Shown: positions 12,131-24,814, counted from the stretch's first letter. The stretch: 64,000 nucleotides of DNA from Rhytidiadelphus loreus (GCA_947034895.1 OX344765.1:48241001-48305000), one strand, 5' to 3'. Made by a program: numbers and translations. The notes: a model not told the origin generated them from the sequence alone.

Positions 12131-13627
12131 CTAATATGAATGGCGGAAGTGCTCATCCGGCACAGGCCAATTGCACCGACCGGAAAAGAAATTGATGATG
12201 TGAGACAAACCGCCACGGTAATTCGAACCTTCACTGCAAGGCCGCTCCATGTATGAGTGAAACATAAGGGCCAAAACGTGGTGACTCAACTTCGTCAGTT
12301 CAGTTGATTCCCGATGCAACTTGTAATATTCTTCAGATATGCAATCCTTGTTGATGCGTTGAGCGAGTTTACAAACCGCATATTCTTCTGATGCACGTGA
12401 TAGATTTGGAATGATTGACCCATCTGCATCTCTTTTGTGCACATATGCAATCTTCGGGTCCACCCACCACCTCTTTCTCAAAGCCTCCTCCATGTCACTT
12501 GCACATGTAAACGTGTACAAAGACTTCATTGGTTCAGAAGCTACGGTAGTCATGCCCCAATCGCAGACTCCAATGTACACGCGTGACTCGTCTTCAGGAA
12601 AGTGAAACATTATGTTGTCTGGAGAGATATCATTGTGAAGATGTCCAGAAATGTGCACCGCATTCATGATGTGCAATAATGCCCATGCGAGTTGCGTGCA
12701 CTTCTTCCTAAATCGTCCGAGATGGTAAGCTTCAATCAACTCTACCTCTGTTGGCCTCGAATAGTGCAACCGAATGGCAATGTTGTCTGGATAATTATTA
12801 TCCAAGTGCATCATGTGCCGTAGTGTTCCGCCATTCCACCAATACGAATACCCTTCATTTGTTGTTCTATGAACTGTAGCAAACCGTATAACTTCAGGAT
12901 GTGGAATCCGCACTGCCATTGACTCGTTCTGGTGTTCCAATCTTGCAAGATGAGGCTGTGTGCGGTGTTGATTGGATAACTTTGCTGCAAACTCCCAAAA
13001 TGTAGCTATCCCTGGACACCTTTCAATTCGAACCCTACGAATTGTTGCATATCCACCCTTCATGGGTTTTTTGGTCTTGAGCGATTACTCGTGCTGTGTC
13101 GGGAAGCGCTATGAGGTGTTGTCTGCCCCGATTCAGTTCAGCCACTCCATCAGTGCTATTCCACCAACCCAAAGATCCTCGTCTGTTACGGCTCTTTGCA
13201 AACGGCTTGCATCGTGCAACAAACAAATCAGCTTTCAGAATGACTTCACGAAAATCCTCATCATTTTCCCGATATTGAGAGCCATACCTTGCTAGCACCA
13301 TTGATGCATTCCACAATGCATCGTGGACCCTATTCTCCAAGAATTTTGGAAAGCCTTTCTTCTCCGTCTCGTAGTGCCATTCCGGAACGCTAAGCGCATT
13401 CATCATCAGTTGCCACATGTCGCCTTGAATTTCTGCGAGCACTCCTCGTTGTACCTAACGTATTTGTTGTGTAGTGACATCGTGGTTTCTGACTCATAGA
13501 AATTGACGATCAACTTGATCAAAAATCTCTTGCATGCATCAGAGTGAATGTCCCTACTTGCCTCATTGTGTGAACCTCCTTCATGCTCCACTTGTTTCCT
13601 CTTTGCAGCCTTCTTTGTTCGTGGCAT
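12131..13627 (-). pseudogene. Protein-kinase-like cargo gene of the giant hAT, with two frameshifts
   Basis: The chosen start, MPRTKKAAKRK at 13,627, gives a basic nuclear-signal-like N-terminus. The C-terminal 310 residues look like a kinase: a glycine-rich loop-like GGYATIRRV, a candidate VAIK lysine in WEFAAKLSN, an H-x-D-x4-N catalytic loop in HNDISPDNIM (about 12,610-12,645), and CDWG in the DFG position (about 12,555). It ends with tandem TAG codons. The middle segment (about 13,050-13,440) reads in a different frame. The frame returns to that of the N-terminus near 13,050 at a run of six A's, so two compensating indels are present, or assembly errors. A GC-rich motif cluster lies just upstream. 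Whether it has kinase activity, and on what, is unknown. Confidence 0.7.
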
Positions 13628-13837
13628 CGTGATGAACTTCTTGTACGAATGAATATTCGCAAATTGAAATGATAATTTCAAGTTCAAGTGAAACTCGAAC
13701 CAAAACTGAAAAAATGGCAATAAGGGGCCCCCCAAATCTCACTCTTGCTTTCCCAAGAAGAGGAACCAATGGGGGCATGAACCACCAAGCTCTTCGCTTC
13801 ACTCTTGCAATATGCAAGGGGGAAAACAAAAGTGAGG

Positions 13838-13994
13838 ATCGGACGGGCCCGTCTGACTCTCTTATACCTTTCCGATGCCCTTTTTCCGACGCACGGTCCA
13901 CGTCGGAAATCCGACGCCCACGACGCGGCCGATAGATCGGACGGCCCCTGCGAGGCGGACGGGCTGCCATGCGACAGATCGGACGGCTCCGATA
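13838..13994. promoter_or_regulatory. TCCGACGGCC-type motif cluster upstream of the kinase-like gene
   Basis: Several variants (TCCGACGCACGG, GATCGGACGGCCCC, GATCGGACGGCTCC) occur 210-370 bp upstream of the kinase-like start on the minus strand. Same motif family as the subterminal clusters. Inferred promoter-proximal element. Confidence 0.65.
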
Positions 13995-15480
13995 AATTCA
14001 ATTTTCACCCCTTAATCCTTTACTTCCTAAGAAGCCCATTTTCGGCCTCACATTTTTGCAACAATTTCGAAGAGTTTATATGGAGATTTTTATTTATTTT
14101 AATAAAAAAAATTCTTTTAAACCAATGCATCCAATATTCTTTTATTTTTTTCTTGAAACAAATGGACAATTTGCATGCAATATTCTTCACTCAAGCTAAT
14201 GATATAATGAAATTTTCCATTTAGATTATACTTTCCACGATACGAACATTCAAAGTTTGTAACTTAAAATCATGAATTAGCATTCCAAGTGGAAGAAAAG
14301 AATTTCTTTCAAGATAATCCTATGATACCCCACAAAACAAGAAAATCCATAACTTTCGCATCATGAATCCAATTGGAATGAATCAAAGCATCCCATTTAG
14401 AAAAATCCAATATAATATACAAGAAAAAAAAAATTCAATTTTGATTCAAATTTCTAGTGGATTTTTTGGGTTGCTCGGTCTCATCTATTTTGAAATTAAT
14501 AGGTTATGGTGCAAAAAAATTTGCGCACGGACACCAACAAAAACATAATATATATTTCCTAAGAACTCATCAATTTATCTATCTTATGAAAAAATTCCTA
14601 AAAATTTCAATAAAATATGAGACCACCCAAAATTCATTTTGTCCCCCTTTACTTGACAAAATCACGAAATTCGTTAAAGTAGGAGGTCCACAAAACAAAA
14701 TTACACCATGTAAGGGACGCAACTAAATTTCAAAGAATTGAAACAACTTCAAGTACTTTTCAAGGAAATTTCATTGATATATTGAGAAAATTGACTTGTA
14801 AATCAAGTCCTTTCCTATTATGTACATGAAGCTTCATGGAATTAGTTATGAAATTTTGAATGAAATTTTGGAAATAGAAAAAATAGGAATGCATTTACAT
14901 TAGTTAAATTTAAGCACTCTTTCTTTATGTTTTTCATAGGAAGAAGAGGAAGATTACCAAATATTGAAACCGTGACTCCAAACATTTTTGTCCATCACAA
15001 TTCACAAGGCTCAAGGTGTGTGTTGGACATAGGTGTACTAATAAGTGACAATTTACTTTATGTAGGAGGGTCTACAAAATATAACATGCTACCTTATGCT
15101 TTTTTTAAAATAAAAATTAGGTAACAATAAGTTCGAAGCACTTCAATATTTTCCATAGACATCTGGGATAAACAATTAAACATGCCATCTATGATGGTGC
15201 ATTCACATTTTCACATTCGAATGACAAAATGGTAAAAGCTGGGCCATTGCTATACTTAGCTTCCAAAACACCATGGCTTGATCCATTGCATAGCAATGAC
15301 ATTCAATAATACCATGAACATGAGAAATCTATCATTCTAATAATATATTTCAATACATTGCAATTGTAGCGGTTTTGCATTGTACGTGACAACTGACGAC
15401 CACTCATTGACACCATTACACTATGCTTGCTACATTCTATATTGCATCATTGTATGGAAAACAACTAAATCTAAATTTAG
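13995..15480. other. AT-rich spacer, no gene seen
   Basis: Non-coding. The part at about 14,340-14,720 is related to the AT-rich module near 10,600-10,850 and to the one in the CACTA elements near 45.3 and 48.8 kb (GAATCAAAG..., CCTATCTT-like and TTTGTCCCCC landmarks in order). Confidence 0.5.
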
Positions 15481-15525
15481 AACCCATATTGTAAGACAAA
15501 CAATACAATAGTGTTTGATTCGGCT

Positions 15526-16530
15526 TCATTCAGAATCTGAATCCGTGTCATCTCTCTGACTTGGGCCTGTAGGACCACCACCATAAACACCGAGATATGG
15601 TCCTCCGCCATAGTAGTCGGGAACATATCCGCTTTGTCCACCTCCTCGTCTATAATTTGCGGAGGAAGGACCTCCAAAAGTTGGAGGAGGAATTGAATCA
15701 CCGTGGAGTGATCCTCTTTCAGTTGAACCGCCATAATAAGAGCCTCCAACGTTTTGAGAGCCATGTTGGGGGTCATGGCCATAGTGTAAACCATAGGACC
15801 CATGTGGTAGGTCATATGCACCACGGTCACGTTGGTAGAATCCATCATACCCATCTTGTCGACCACGGTCCTCTACGCTTCTACGCATCGCTTCTTGCAT
15901 TTGTTGTTCGTATTCAATGTCTTCTCGATCTTTTTTACGCTCGTGCTCCTCTCCCAATGTCACTGGTGCTGGAGCTCCACCCTCATCCCCGTCACTCGAC
16001 CATTCATCTTCTCCATGTGGCACCGCAACTGCAGAAAATCCAAACTGCCCTCGATTGGACCACTCTGGCTGGCAATCACTTGCAGTAGTCCAGCTAGTAT
16101 AAATCATTGCATCATTCCGATTCAGACTATCCATATGTTTCCCATAAATGGTACACCAATCCACATCTTTGTGGAGTACAATCTCTGCCCAAATCATAGC
16201 CATATTAGAATAATTCATTATATTAGGTTTGGAGTCACGTAAACCCGCTGAACGCGTTACTTCTTCGTAACGGTGAAGAAAGTGTTGGCTCGTACATGTG
16301 GACATTTGTCCTTCACATCGACGAACTTGGCCTTCAGCGCGTTCTCGTAACCACATTTTGGAGAGGTCAGTCATCTTGATGTACTTCTTGCACGTGGTGC
16401 AGTTCCAAACTTTCTTTGGCTCTTCTTCCCATCCATCTTCAGCTACGCAATTAGGGTTTTCCCAGTCAGCCCAATTCATATCTTGAGATTTTCCTTTCTT
16501 ACTCTTACTTGATGGTTTAGGGCGAGACAT
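15526..16530 (-). CDS. Unrecognised cargo protein with the domain shared with the RING gene
   Basis: This uninterrupted 334-residue frame begins MSRPKPSSKSKKGKSQ; the ATG at 16,530 is preferred to one 23 codons upstream because it starts a basic, nuclear-signal-like N-terminus as in the other cargo proteins. It ends in TGA. Residues of about 40-135 are homologous to the N-terminal part of the RING-H2 gene at 19.9 kb: CKKYIKM, a KMW block, SQHFLHRYEEV, NYSNMAMIWAEIVL and VDW align with CKQFVKM, KLW, SHFVHRSDEV, NYSTASMMYAELIL and VNW. Cys and His residues in this block could bind metal. The C-terminal half is low-complexity, Gly/Tyr/Ser-rich with an acidic tail (DDTDSDSE), probably disordered. 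Function unknown. Confidence 0.7.
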   Translation of the reverse strand: MSRPKPSSKSKKGKSQDMNWADWENPNCVAEDGWEEEPKKVWNCTTCKKYIKMTDLSKMWLRERAEGQVRRCEGQMSTCTSQHFLHRYEEVTRSAGLRDSKPNIMNYSNMAMIWAEIVLHKDVDWCTIYGKHMDSLNRNDAMIYTSWTTASDCQPEWSNRGQFGFSAVAVPHGEDEWSSDGDEGGAPAPVTLGEEHERKKDREDIEYEQQMQEAMRRSVEDRGRQDGYDGFYQRDRGAYDLPHGSYGLHYGHDPQHGSQNVGGSYYGGSTERGSLHGDSIPPPTFGGPSSANYRRGGGQSGYVPDYYGGGPYLGVYGGGPTGPSQRDDTDSDSE

Positions 16531-16842
16531 GATAACCTTGATTACAATGAAGATAATTGATGTCCGAATTTTCCCAAAAAATTGCACCAAGTGCACCAAG
16601 TGCTTCTCACTTCAAAATTCAAATGCAAAGGAGTGAAACGGTTTTCTAATTCACAATTCCTCGCATACAAGAAATTATTCAAACCACATCACTTAAAACC
16701 ACCAAGTATCCAAGCACAACCGTTCACACACCAAACCGAAAGGGGCGCGCAGAGCCACAGATTCACATCGGGCACTGGAAAACCCACTTCGGGAGGGAAA
16801 TGGCTGTGGAAAAATGAGGCGTCGGAAACGCTATTTATGGCT

Positions 16843-17056
16843 TCCGACGGCGCTTTAGGGTCCGTCCGAATCGGACGGCCTGTTTTCCGACGCCCCCATC
16901 GTGCGGCCCGAAACCGTCGCACGATGAATCGCACGGTCACCGAGAAAGTGCGGACGCACCGACATGCGGACGAACAGGTCGAACGGCGCGTCGGAAGGTC
17001 GGACGGGGTGTCGGAAAGTCGGATGGGGCGTCAGAAGGGCGGAGGGGCCGTCCGGC
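16843..17056. promoter_or_regulatory. TCCGACGGCC-type motif cluster upstream of the 15.5-16.5 kb gene
   Basis: Variants such as TTCCGACGGCGC, AATCGGACGGCC, GGTCGGACGGGG and GTCGGATGGGG lie 310-530 bp upstream of the minus-strand gene. Same family as the element's subterminal repeats. Confidence 0.65.
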
Positions 17057-17159
17057 GAGGAGAATTTTGGGAAACAAGGAAAGTTTTGCCCCTTTCGAAA
17101 TTGCAGGCTTTGCCTTGCAGCAGGGGCAATGAAGGAGGCAATTCAGCGTACCCTTTTTT

Positions 17160-19110
17160 GGCCCCCCCTGTGAGCACGTAAAAAATTTTGGAACTGAACC
17201 GTAGGATCTTAAACGTTAGCTGTAACACACTAAATCCTTGTATAACATGTAGAAGGAAAATAACAAGAAGAAAGAAGTATGGAATTTTTGAATTCCCAAA
17301 TTCATGAGGTTTTTGCTATACCCTTGAAAAATTAGGATCCCATTGCTTCGAAATGCGTAATTTTTTTAATAAATCATGTACATCCTCTAATTCGCTTTCT
17401 TGAAATAATTGTAGAAATTCATGAACTACGGTTATCTTGGGGGGGGGGTCATTTAGAGTGTCCATTAGAAACTACGTGCGAACAAAACTGTGGACCCCCT
17501 ATGTATTTTTTGAATTTTAAATAAAACAAAATTAAAAAAATATGAATAGATTTTCCTACTTTAGAAGTTTATGTTTTGAATTATTGATATTTTTATTTGT
17601 TAATAATAATTAGTTACAAATTTTTGAAGTAAAAAGATACACTGTAGAACTGAAAAATAACTTTCACACCCCTATATTACTCTAATATAATAAAAAATTG
17701 TCTAAAAAATGAACAAAAAATTCCTAAAAATAACTCATTATTGAAAGCTCATTTTGAATTGAATATTGACTCAATGGTCATCTAAATGTGTCTTCTATAA
17801 TTATTTGAGTTGAAAAACATGCCATTTTAGTTCATTTTCAACCTCTTCTAGAAATCATTTCATATTTTATTTGAGTTGGAAATTTTGGCAATAAAAAGCT
17901 ATAGTCATTATTAAACAATGTTCAAAATTTTAGGTTGAAATTATAGTGTATTAAAAACCACTTGTTCACACGTGATTTGTTATAGTAGAACTAAGTGCAC
18001 CCCCCAAGACGGTTATGGCCTTATGGGGCACTTACAACTGCATTTTCTGAGGAAAGAAAGAGAGATTCCATAATTGTTGACCATGTAAAAGTAGAAAAAC
18101 TACCTAGAAGAATTTATTTGAAGAAATATTTATTTTTTGCTCAAATGTGCCCACTTTCTTTCAGTTCCACAAAAACCTATAGAACTTCTTTTCTAGTTAA
18201 TAGTTATCAATCTCACTAACAATTGCATGCAGAAATGAACTCTAAAGATTTATAGATTTATTTTGGCAATACTCAAGAACATGCTCTAATAGGCTAGAAC
18301 TTTGAATAAAGAGATTATCCATAATTCTATAATATAATATATTTTTGTGCAATACTGCAAGGTATAAAAGCTTAACATTTCGTCATACATATAATTAATG
18401 AAACCAAAATTAATAGATTAATGAATTCAAGTTTAGAAAAATTGGTGAAGGCCTTAAAGTTGGCCCCTCTCTCCCCCTTCTCAATGAAATGAAAAAATAT
18501 ATCAATATAGGGTATATGGTTCAAATTTTCCATATTACAATGTCATGAATTCATGAATGAGTAGTACATTTTACAAGTAAATCAAAAACGTTCAAATGAT
18601 CATATGTGACATTCTCCTTCTATTAATTCTCGTACATGAGTGATCATCATATTCAATTGTCAATTTTGTGGGACAACCTTTCACTTCTGCAATTTCCACG
18701 GTGCCATGTAATAATTCATACCCGGAAACATAGAAATGAATAACTAATTAGTCGACAAGGTTCACATGTATAGTACATTTAAATTATCACATGTAGACTA
18801 CAAGTTCAATGGATCAATTACACAATGGTTTCTACATTCAAATTACATTTCAACCAACATTTCCACATTGATTTTTTAAATCATATCTTAAAATCATAAA
18901 AGAAGTCATGTACTTTGTGGATCCAAAAAAATAAATGTCTTCAAATTGCAATGTAATAATTTATCCATGTAACCATGTATAGAGGGCGAGCCAAAATTGC
19001 TACTAGTGGATATTGGGATGGTGGGAATACTCGGTGAAATCGTAAAAGTGATGCTGCATGCTGCACCAATTTTTTGTTGAGCACATGAATATTTTATATG
19101 AAAATTTAAT
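17160..19110. other. AT-rich spacer, no gene seen
   Basis: No coding frame has recognisable content. A single TGCAATACTGCAAGG near 18,348 resembles one unit of the palindrome array at 5.3-6.7 kb. Confidence 0.5.
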
Positions 19111-19115
19111 AATTT

Positions 19116-19155
19116 GTAGGGTTTAGGGTTTAGGGTTTAGGATCTAGGGTTTAGC
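19116..19155 (+). repeat. Short interstitial plant-type telomere-like repeat
   Basis: Four to five TTTAGGG units, one disrupted (GATCTAGGG), lie about 700 bp upstream of the RING gene. Short TTTAGGG/AAACCCTA boxes are common in plant promoters, so this need not be a telomere relic. Confidence 0.8.
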
Positions 19156-19327
19156 ATTAAAAACAGTCTCACAATGTAGGGAAGGAAATGAACAATAAGC
19201 TTTCACACATTGGATGCTTTGTACATTTCATTGATTATTTTTTACAATGATTTAACTATTTCAAGGATCCGTTGTTTGAACAGTGCGTACACAGCTGGAG
19301 GATGACAGTTCAGCAGGTTCGTGCAGA

Positions 19328-19640
19328 GGAGACGATGGCCTGATCGGAGACCTGAAGACCTAAAATCCATCCGACGGCCTGATCCGACAGCTTGATCCGA
19401 CGGCCACGGCCTGTTCGGTCCGCCTAATCGGTCATAGGCGACTCCGAAACTTAGTCTTCCGACGGCCCCGACGTCTTCGATCCGACGGCAGCGTTCGATC
19501 CGACGGCCTCATCGGACGGCGACGGCCTGTTCAGTCCGCCTGATCGGACGACTAGGTCCAATCCGACGGCCCAAAGTCGGACGGATCGCGGTCCGGAACC
19601 AAACCGGTATTAGGGTTGGTTTCGGACAGCTATATGATCG
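19328..19640. promoter_or_regulatory. TCCGACGGCC-type motif cluster upstream of the RING gene
   Basis: About fifteen motif variants (GATCCGACGGCC, CTTCCGACGGCC, GATCGGACGGGC) lie 220-530 bp upstream of the ATG at 19,857. It is the densest of the internal clusters. Confidence 0.7.
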
Positions 19641-19856
19641 GACGGGCCCTTCATTTCTTTTCACTTCTTCTCTTCAAGCTTGCCAAGTCAGATGTGCTGC
19701 TGTTGCCTCTGGCACTAGTTGCTCTTACTTGGTGGAGAGAAGGGGTCCAACATATTTTATTACAGTGTGACTTTGGCAGATTTAAATTACCTACACATAT
19801 ATTTCAATTGACTGAATTTTTTACTTTGAATTGCTCTTCAATTCAAAGTACCAAGC

Positions 19857-22800
19857 ATGGCCGTGGAAGGTGATGGAAGGGCTATTGGGACAACTTCAAC
19901 ACAACCTCCACCGAAGAAAATTAAAACAAGGGGGGCGGGACATGCGTTGCAGTATGACATTTTAGATGATCAGAACATCAAAGCGGAGCCTGACTGGGAG
20001 AAAGTGGAGGCCGAATATTGGAGCTCTAAAATGTGCAAACAATTTGTCAAAATGTACCACATTGACAAGTTGTGGCCTCGGGATTGCCACGCAGCCCACA
20101 CAAGATATTTCAATTGTAAGCCATGGACTTGCAAGGATAGTCATTTTGTACATCGATCAGACGAGGTGTGGAAGGCCCTCTTCGGCAACAAGGCAAGGAG
20201 TAAAGGATACATAAATTACAGCACAGCATCTATGATGTATGCAGAACTCATATTGGGTCGGAAGGTGAATTGGAGCACGTTTCCAACGACATCGCAATTG
20301 CCGCTGCAACTTCCGAAAAATCAAAAGGATATTCCTGATTTATACAACCATGGGGCACAAACGACTGAATCTAAAATAGTATTCAAAAATACTAGAGCAC
20401 CTACAATGAAGGTTTCACAGGGCGTAGGCAACGCAGTACAGTTGGACCCCACACAACTAGGAGCGGAGGCTACTAATGCCTCTTCGGGAGGTGTATTTCG
20501 AAAGGTCAATTTCAAGGATCCGGAGACTTGTTTACCCACCTCGGTTCATGTACCAATCACGGGTGAGCAAAGCATTGCTCCAAACAAGCACAACCTCGTG
20601 AAAGAAGTTGCCCCCTCTTCCTCGTCGCGAGAAGACATGGATGAAGACAAAGTTGCAAGAGCAAATGCTACAATTGCATGGCTTATAGACAGCGATGCTC
20701 TCGATAGTTTGAAGTACGTTCCTCCAAACGTGGACTCGTCAACGCCGCCTAGTCCAATATTGAGCCCGATCCGTGAAGTTCAACCGTCAGGTCTGTTCGT
20801 AGAGCGACTTCAAAACGTGGCAACGACCTCCAATATTGATGGCGAGGAGATTGTGCGCAAGTATCCGCTCTTGTGCACTTTAACTCCAAGAAGATTGCAA
20901 TATGTGGGTCAAATTCCAAATCCGGAGCATCTTGAAATTATACTTAGGTGCGGAGTTGAGTACCCATCTCAAATGGATGGATCGAGAGAAGGTGAACCCG
21001 TGAACGAGGCCGAGTGCTCTACGGCAATCGAAAACAAACTTGGGCTTCACGATTTTGTGACATCCGCTCAAGCAATAACATGTTCTGTTGAAGCTGTAGT
21101 GAAAATTGCCTCGTTGGCTATGGAATTGGCCAAGAATTTATCCACGTTATCGCATCCACTATTGAAGGGTGGATTGGCTTTTCACAAGTTTGCTAGTGGA
21201 GCGCTAACACTTCTTGATGAGAAGTACAACTACTTGAAGACAATCGTGGAGCTGGAGTAGAAGAATGACGAGTGGAGTAAAAAGTATGGAAGGGTCGTTC
21301 AAAATTGTGAGTCATTGGGAAGGCAATTGGTGGCGTCAAGGAGGAAGTATAGCGACAAATATTTGAAGGAACGAAATGAAGAAAAGGGCCTCTCTACAAT
21401 GGAGACCCAACTACCGAGGTCGCAAAAAACTCAAGAAAGCGATCAACTCTCTCTTCCATTTGAGAAGGCCAAAGCAGTGGAGGAGCTTGAGACCAGAAAG
21501 GTGGATGAGGTTCCAACTTGGAGCGAGTTGAATCGAAGATTGAATGAGGTAAACCAAGAAAATGCCTTTCTTCAATCGAGGTTGGACCGGATGAAACAAG
21601 TGGAGAACATGGATGAATGTCTACCGACGAGCGGATCGGAGTCTCGGTGGTTGACATGGATACAACAACTTCAAGACAAACCGTCTTTAGCATCTCGGGC
21701 AATGATCGGGATTCGCACCCTTGCAATGAAGTCGGATGAAGATTGCAATGTCGTTGAGTCTACTTTGAAGAAATTCAAAAGTGCGGTCGAGCAACATTCT
21801 TGGGGGTCTATGCCAATGACATGTTGGGGAGACATGGATGCCATGTATGAGCGGTTGAACCACGCCAAGAAGGAATCGCTAGCCCACAATCGCGACATCA
21901 ATTGGACTTTTGAAGTAGAGGAAGGATGGACTCCTTACACAACGCTTTCAGCACACATCAAGAAGAACGAGAAGATAGTTGTGCATGGTTCTAATCCAAA
22001 CAATGAAATGTTGAAGGGTCATTGTAGCATTTGCCAAGGTCCTTTTGGGCCTGAAGGAGCCTTCACCATGGGCCATTGTTGCCACGTTTTTCATATCAAA
22101 TGCGTTGTGCAAGCATCTCTTTTTCGATTCGTTTGTGCCGAGTGCCATTCTCCTTTGAGTCCGAGGTTCTACGAGATGTTTGGCATCTTGGAAGGTATGC
22201 CCCCCGGCCACGAATACAATAGATGGACTCTTCCACTTGACCAAGGGCCATACAAATTCCAGAATTATTCGCATTGGGGAAAACCCCTCATATGGGATCC
22301 AAAGGAAGAGAAGCATGAATTGTATAATGCATCCATGCAACCGGTGGATTCCTTCATGTGGATGACCCAAAATATGGAAGTGGAGTTGCGGGCTCGTGCC
22401 AATGATGATGGCGAGGCTCGTGAATTGTTTTGTCGCAGTATGGGAGGGCATTGGAGCATGCAACACCATAAATTTTTCCGGTTTCCCGAAAAAGAAGTAC
22501 AGAAAGGGCCAAATGGCAATTGGATAGAGGTGGAGCATCCTCTTGGCTTCAGTGAACAGTACAAGGCATACAATCACGTTCCTATAGGCAGGGCACTGTT
22601 CTTATCTAAGCTGGAAGAAGCTGCATCAATTCGTGTTCAGGTGGAAACGGATGGAGAATCAAACAAAGGGGATTCGTTCGTGGAGGTGGCAGGGGCATTT
22701 GATAGGAGGGTGGCCGACATCATAGGTCAATGGAGGGCGTTCCTATTGGAAGGAGTCACCGAAAGGTTTAGGGTAAACAACCCTAGTGATGACCATATGG

Positions 22801-23111
22801 TGAATGTGCTGGTAAATCGAGTGGACGCTGCTCTGAGAGCCTTAAAGGCGATGGATGTGGATTTGACTCCGAAGCGCAAACAGAAGCGGAAGATTGAAGA
22901 TGACAATGACTATTCTCCGGAAACAATACGACAATTTGTCGTTGTTGACAGGGCAACCAAATCAAAATGGTTCTTAAGCTCAACAAGCCCTGGGGGAATT
23001 TCTCGTCACGAAAGTCCAAGGATTGTCGCTCAAGTGGCGCAACGCAATCCAGAGGGGTCCTCTGGTCAGTCTGGTGGTTCGGGAGATGGCAACAATGATA
23101 GAATTAAATAG
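19857..23111 (+). pseudogene. RING-H2 cargo gene with one in-frame TAG
   Basis: From the ATG at 19,857 (MAVEGDGRAIG, then a basic PPPKKIKTRG) a single frame runs about 1,084 codons to TAG at 23,109-23,111, interrupted only by TAG at 21,258-21,260. Residues of about 40-140 form the domain shared with the 15.5-16.5 kb protein. The region around the TAG is predicted coiled coil (Glu/Lys/Arg-rich, about residues 450-590). A RING-H2 motif follows at about residues 722-766 (22,020-22,160): CSIC, then GHCCHVFHIKC and CAEC, giving the C-x2-C, C-x-H-x2-H-x2-C, C-x2-C pattern of E3 ubiquitin ligases. A Ser/Gly-rich tail follows. A GC-rich motif cluster lies upstream. One nonsense codon may mean a recent loss, readthrough or a sequencing error. 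E3 activity is inferred from the motif only. Confidence 0.72.
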
Positions 23112-23557
23112 AAATGGACCAATAGGTCTATTGCAATAGAAGAAATAGAACTCTATACTCGATAGACTTTTGTTTTAATGTCACGAGGTGAAAATAGTAG
23201 TAAATAATTGTAATCACGGCATGTCTTGTTTTGCCTTTAATATCTACGTATATATGTCTTTTTATATATACATATATATATATATATATTTATTTATTTA
23301 TTTATTTATATTTCAATGTTCATGATATGTATGGATCTTTCAATACATGCTAGTTTGTTGAATCGGTTGGTCAAATGTCGCTTTTTTTTTCTTTCGCTAT
23401 GATATAATGATTTGTTCAAAGAATATGTAGTATTTTTTCCATTGTAACATTATTTCATTGCAAAAATATGAACTCCAAAATTTTTTGGCACAAAAGGCTC
23501 TAATCAATTCCTACAAACTTGTTAGTATTGCTTTGCACAACTAGTACTTTACACCAC
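23112..23557. other. 3' flank of the RING gene with an AT microsatellite
   Basis: AT-rich sequence with a (TA)n/(TTTA)n run at about 23,261-23,312. No gene is seen. It ends at the ACCAC duplication that flanks the LTR-like unit. Confidence 0.6.
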
Positions 23558-24799
23558 TGTGGGCGCTTATTTACCCACCCTTGATAAATCGGCGAACACA
23601 ACCAGGTTCTAGTTCTATGATAGTGTCCTATTCTAACAGGTGTCTAGGCGTCAATCCATTGTGCCTTCCAAGCAATGGATCTTTTGTGCTAAATTCCTAA
23701 TCGTGACTTCCTAATCGTGGTTCTAATTGACTCTTCTGTTGAATATCTTGCTAGGTTATGTTTTATGTTCCTTATTTCTAAAGTTTACTCTGCTGCCCTA
23801 ATGGTAAGAGGTCCTCTCACGCCATTTCCAAAAACCTAAGGCTCGTTCAAATTGGACTCTCTAATCACCCGCTATGGGTGGATGAAGTTTTGACCGCAAG
23901 GCTATCGAATTTCATCCATGGTTTCCCATGGCTTCCCAACTCGGTAGAGGTCGAAATTTGACCTACGGACCTGACCCCCTACTATCTAGCTAAATCCTAA
24001 GTTTCTACTTGGTTGGATGAAATCTCCCCGATTTCATCCGTCCCGGGTCCTAAACTTCATCCGTCAATATCTCGGTCGTCCTAACTCCGATTCCTGAGTG
24101 TCTTATGTTTTCGGAAACCTCTCGGAGTCTACTCTAAACCTACCTACTCTAATCTGACCTGACCTGGACCTAGAAACATTTAGCTCTCGGCCTTCCTATG
24201 TTCTTAGCCCCGCCGGAGGGTGGGGGAATAGTTAGTAGTTTACCCCGGCGTGGAAGTCCGTCTCCCAGCTTATAGCGCCTTCCCCTTCCTCCATGGCAAG
24301 CGGCGAAGGGCAACCTCCTCCTCCAAGCTAGGGAGCGCGGTGATTGATCTTAGTGGCCAACGATGACCGTCCTCCTTGAAAGAATTCTTTCTTCCTTCTC
24401 TCCTTGGTTCTCCTCGAAAGAATTCTTTTTCCTTTGCCCCTCGGTCCTCCTCAACCCGCGTGCCCCATTAAAGGGCCCGGTTGGGCGTGCCTTCCTTGTC
24501 TTGAAAAGTCAAAGGGGTGGTTAACTACCACTTACGCCCGGAGAAAATGCCGTGCGCGTAAGTTTTCTCCTAATGGAGGGAGGGATTCCCCCCTTATCTC
24601 CACTATAGTCTCCTCTTCCTATCTAAGCTCTACCACCTCATCTTCTCCCTCATTCGAAGGTGGTTGCCGTGGTTGCTTTTTGCAGGGAAGTAGTGGTGTT
24701 GTGATGATGTTGGCGCAACTCCTTGGTCTTTGACTAGCTTTAGTTACCCCGGCATGTAGGCAAGCGTTGTATCATCTTCCTATCTACTAGTTAGTTCCC

Positions 24800-24814
24800 T
24801 TCTCCCTCCTTGCT
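24800..24814. repeat. L1 target-site duplication, left copy
   Basis: TTCTCCCTCCTTGCT here is repeated exactly at 31,747-31,761. It marks both ends of the L1 insertion. Confidence 0.92.
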
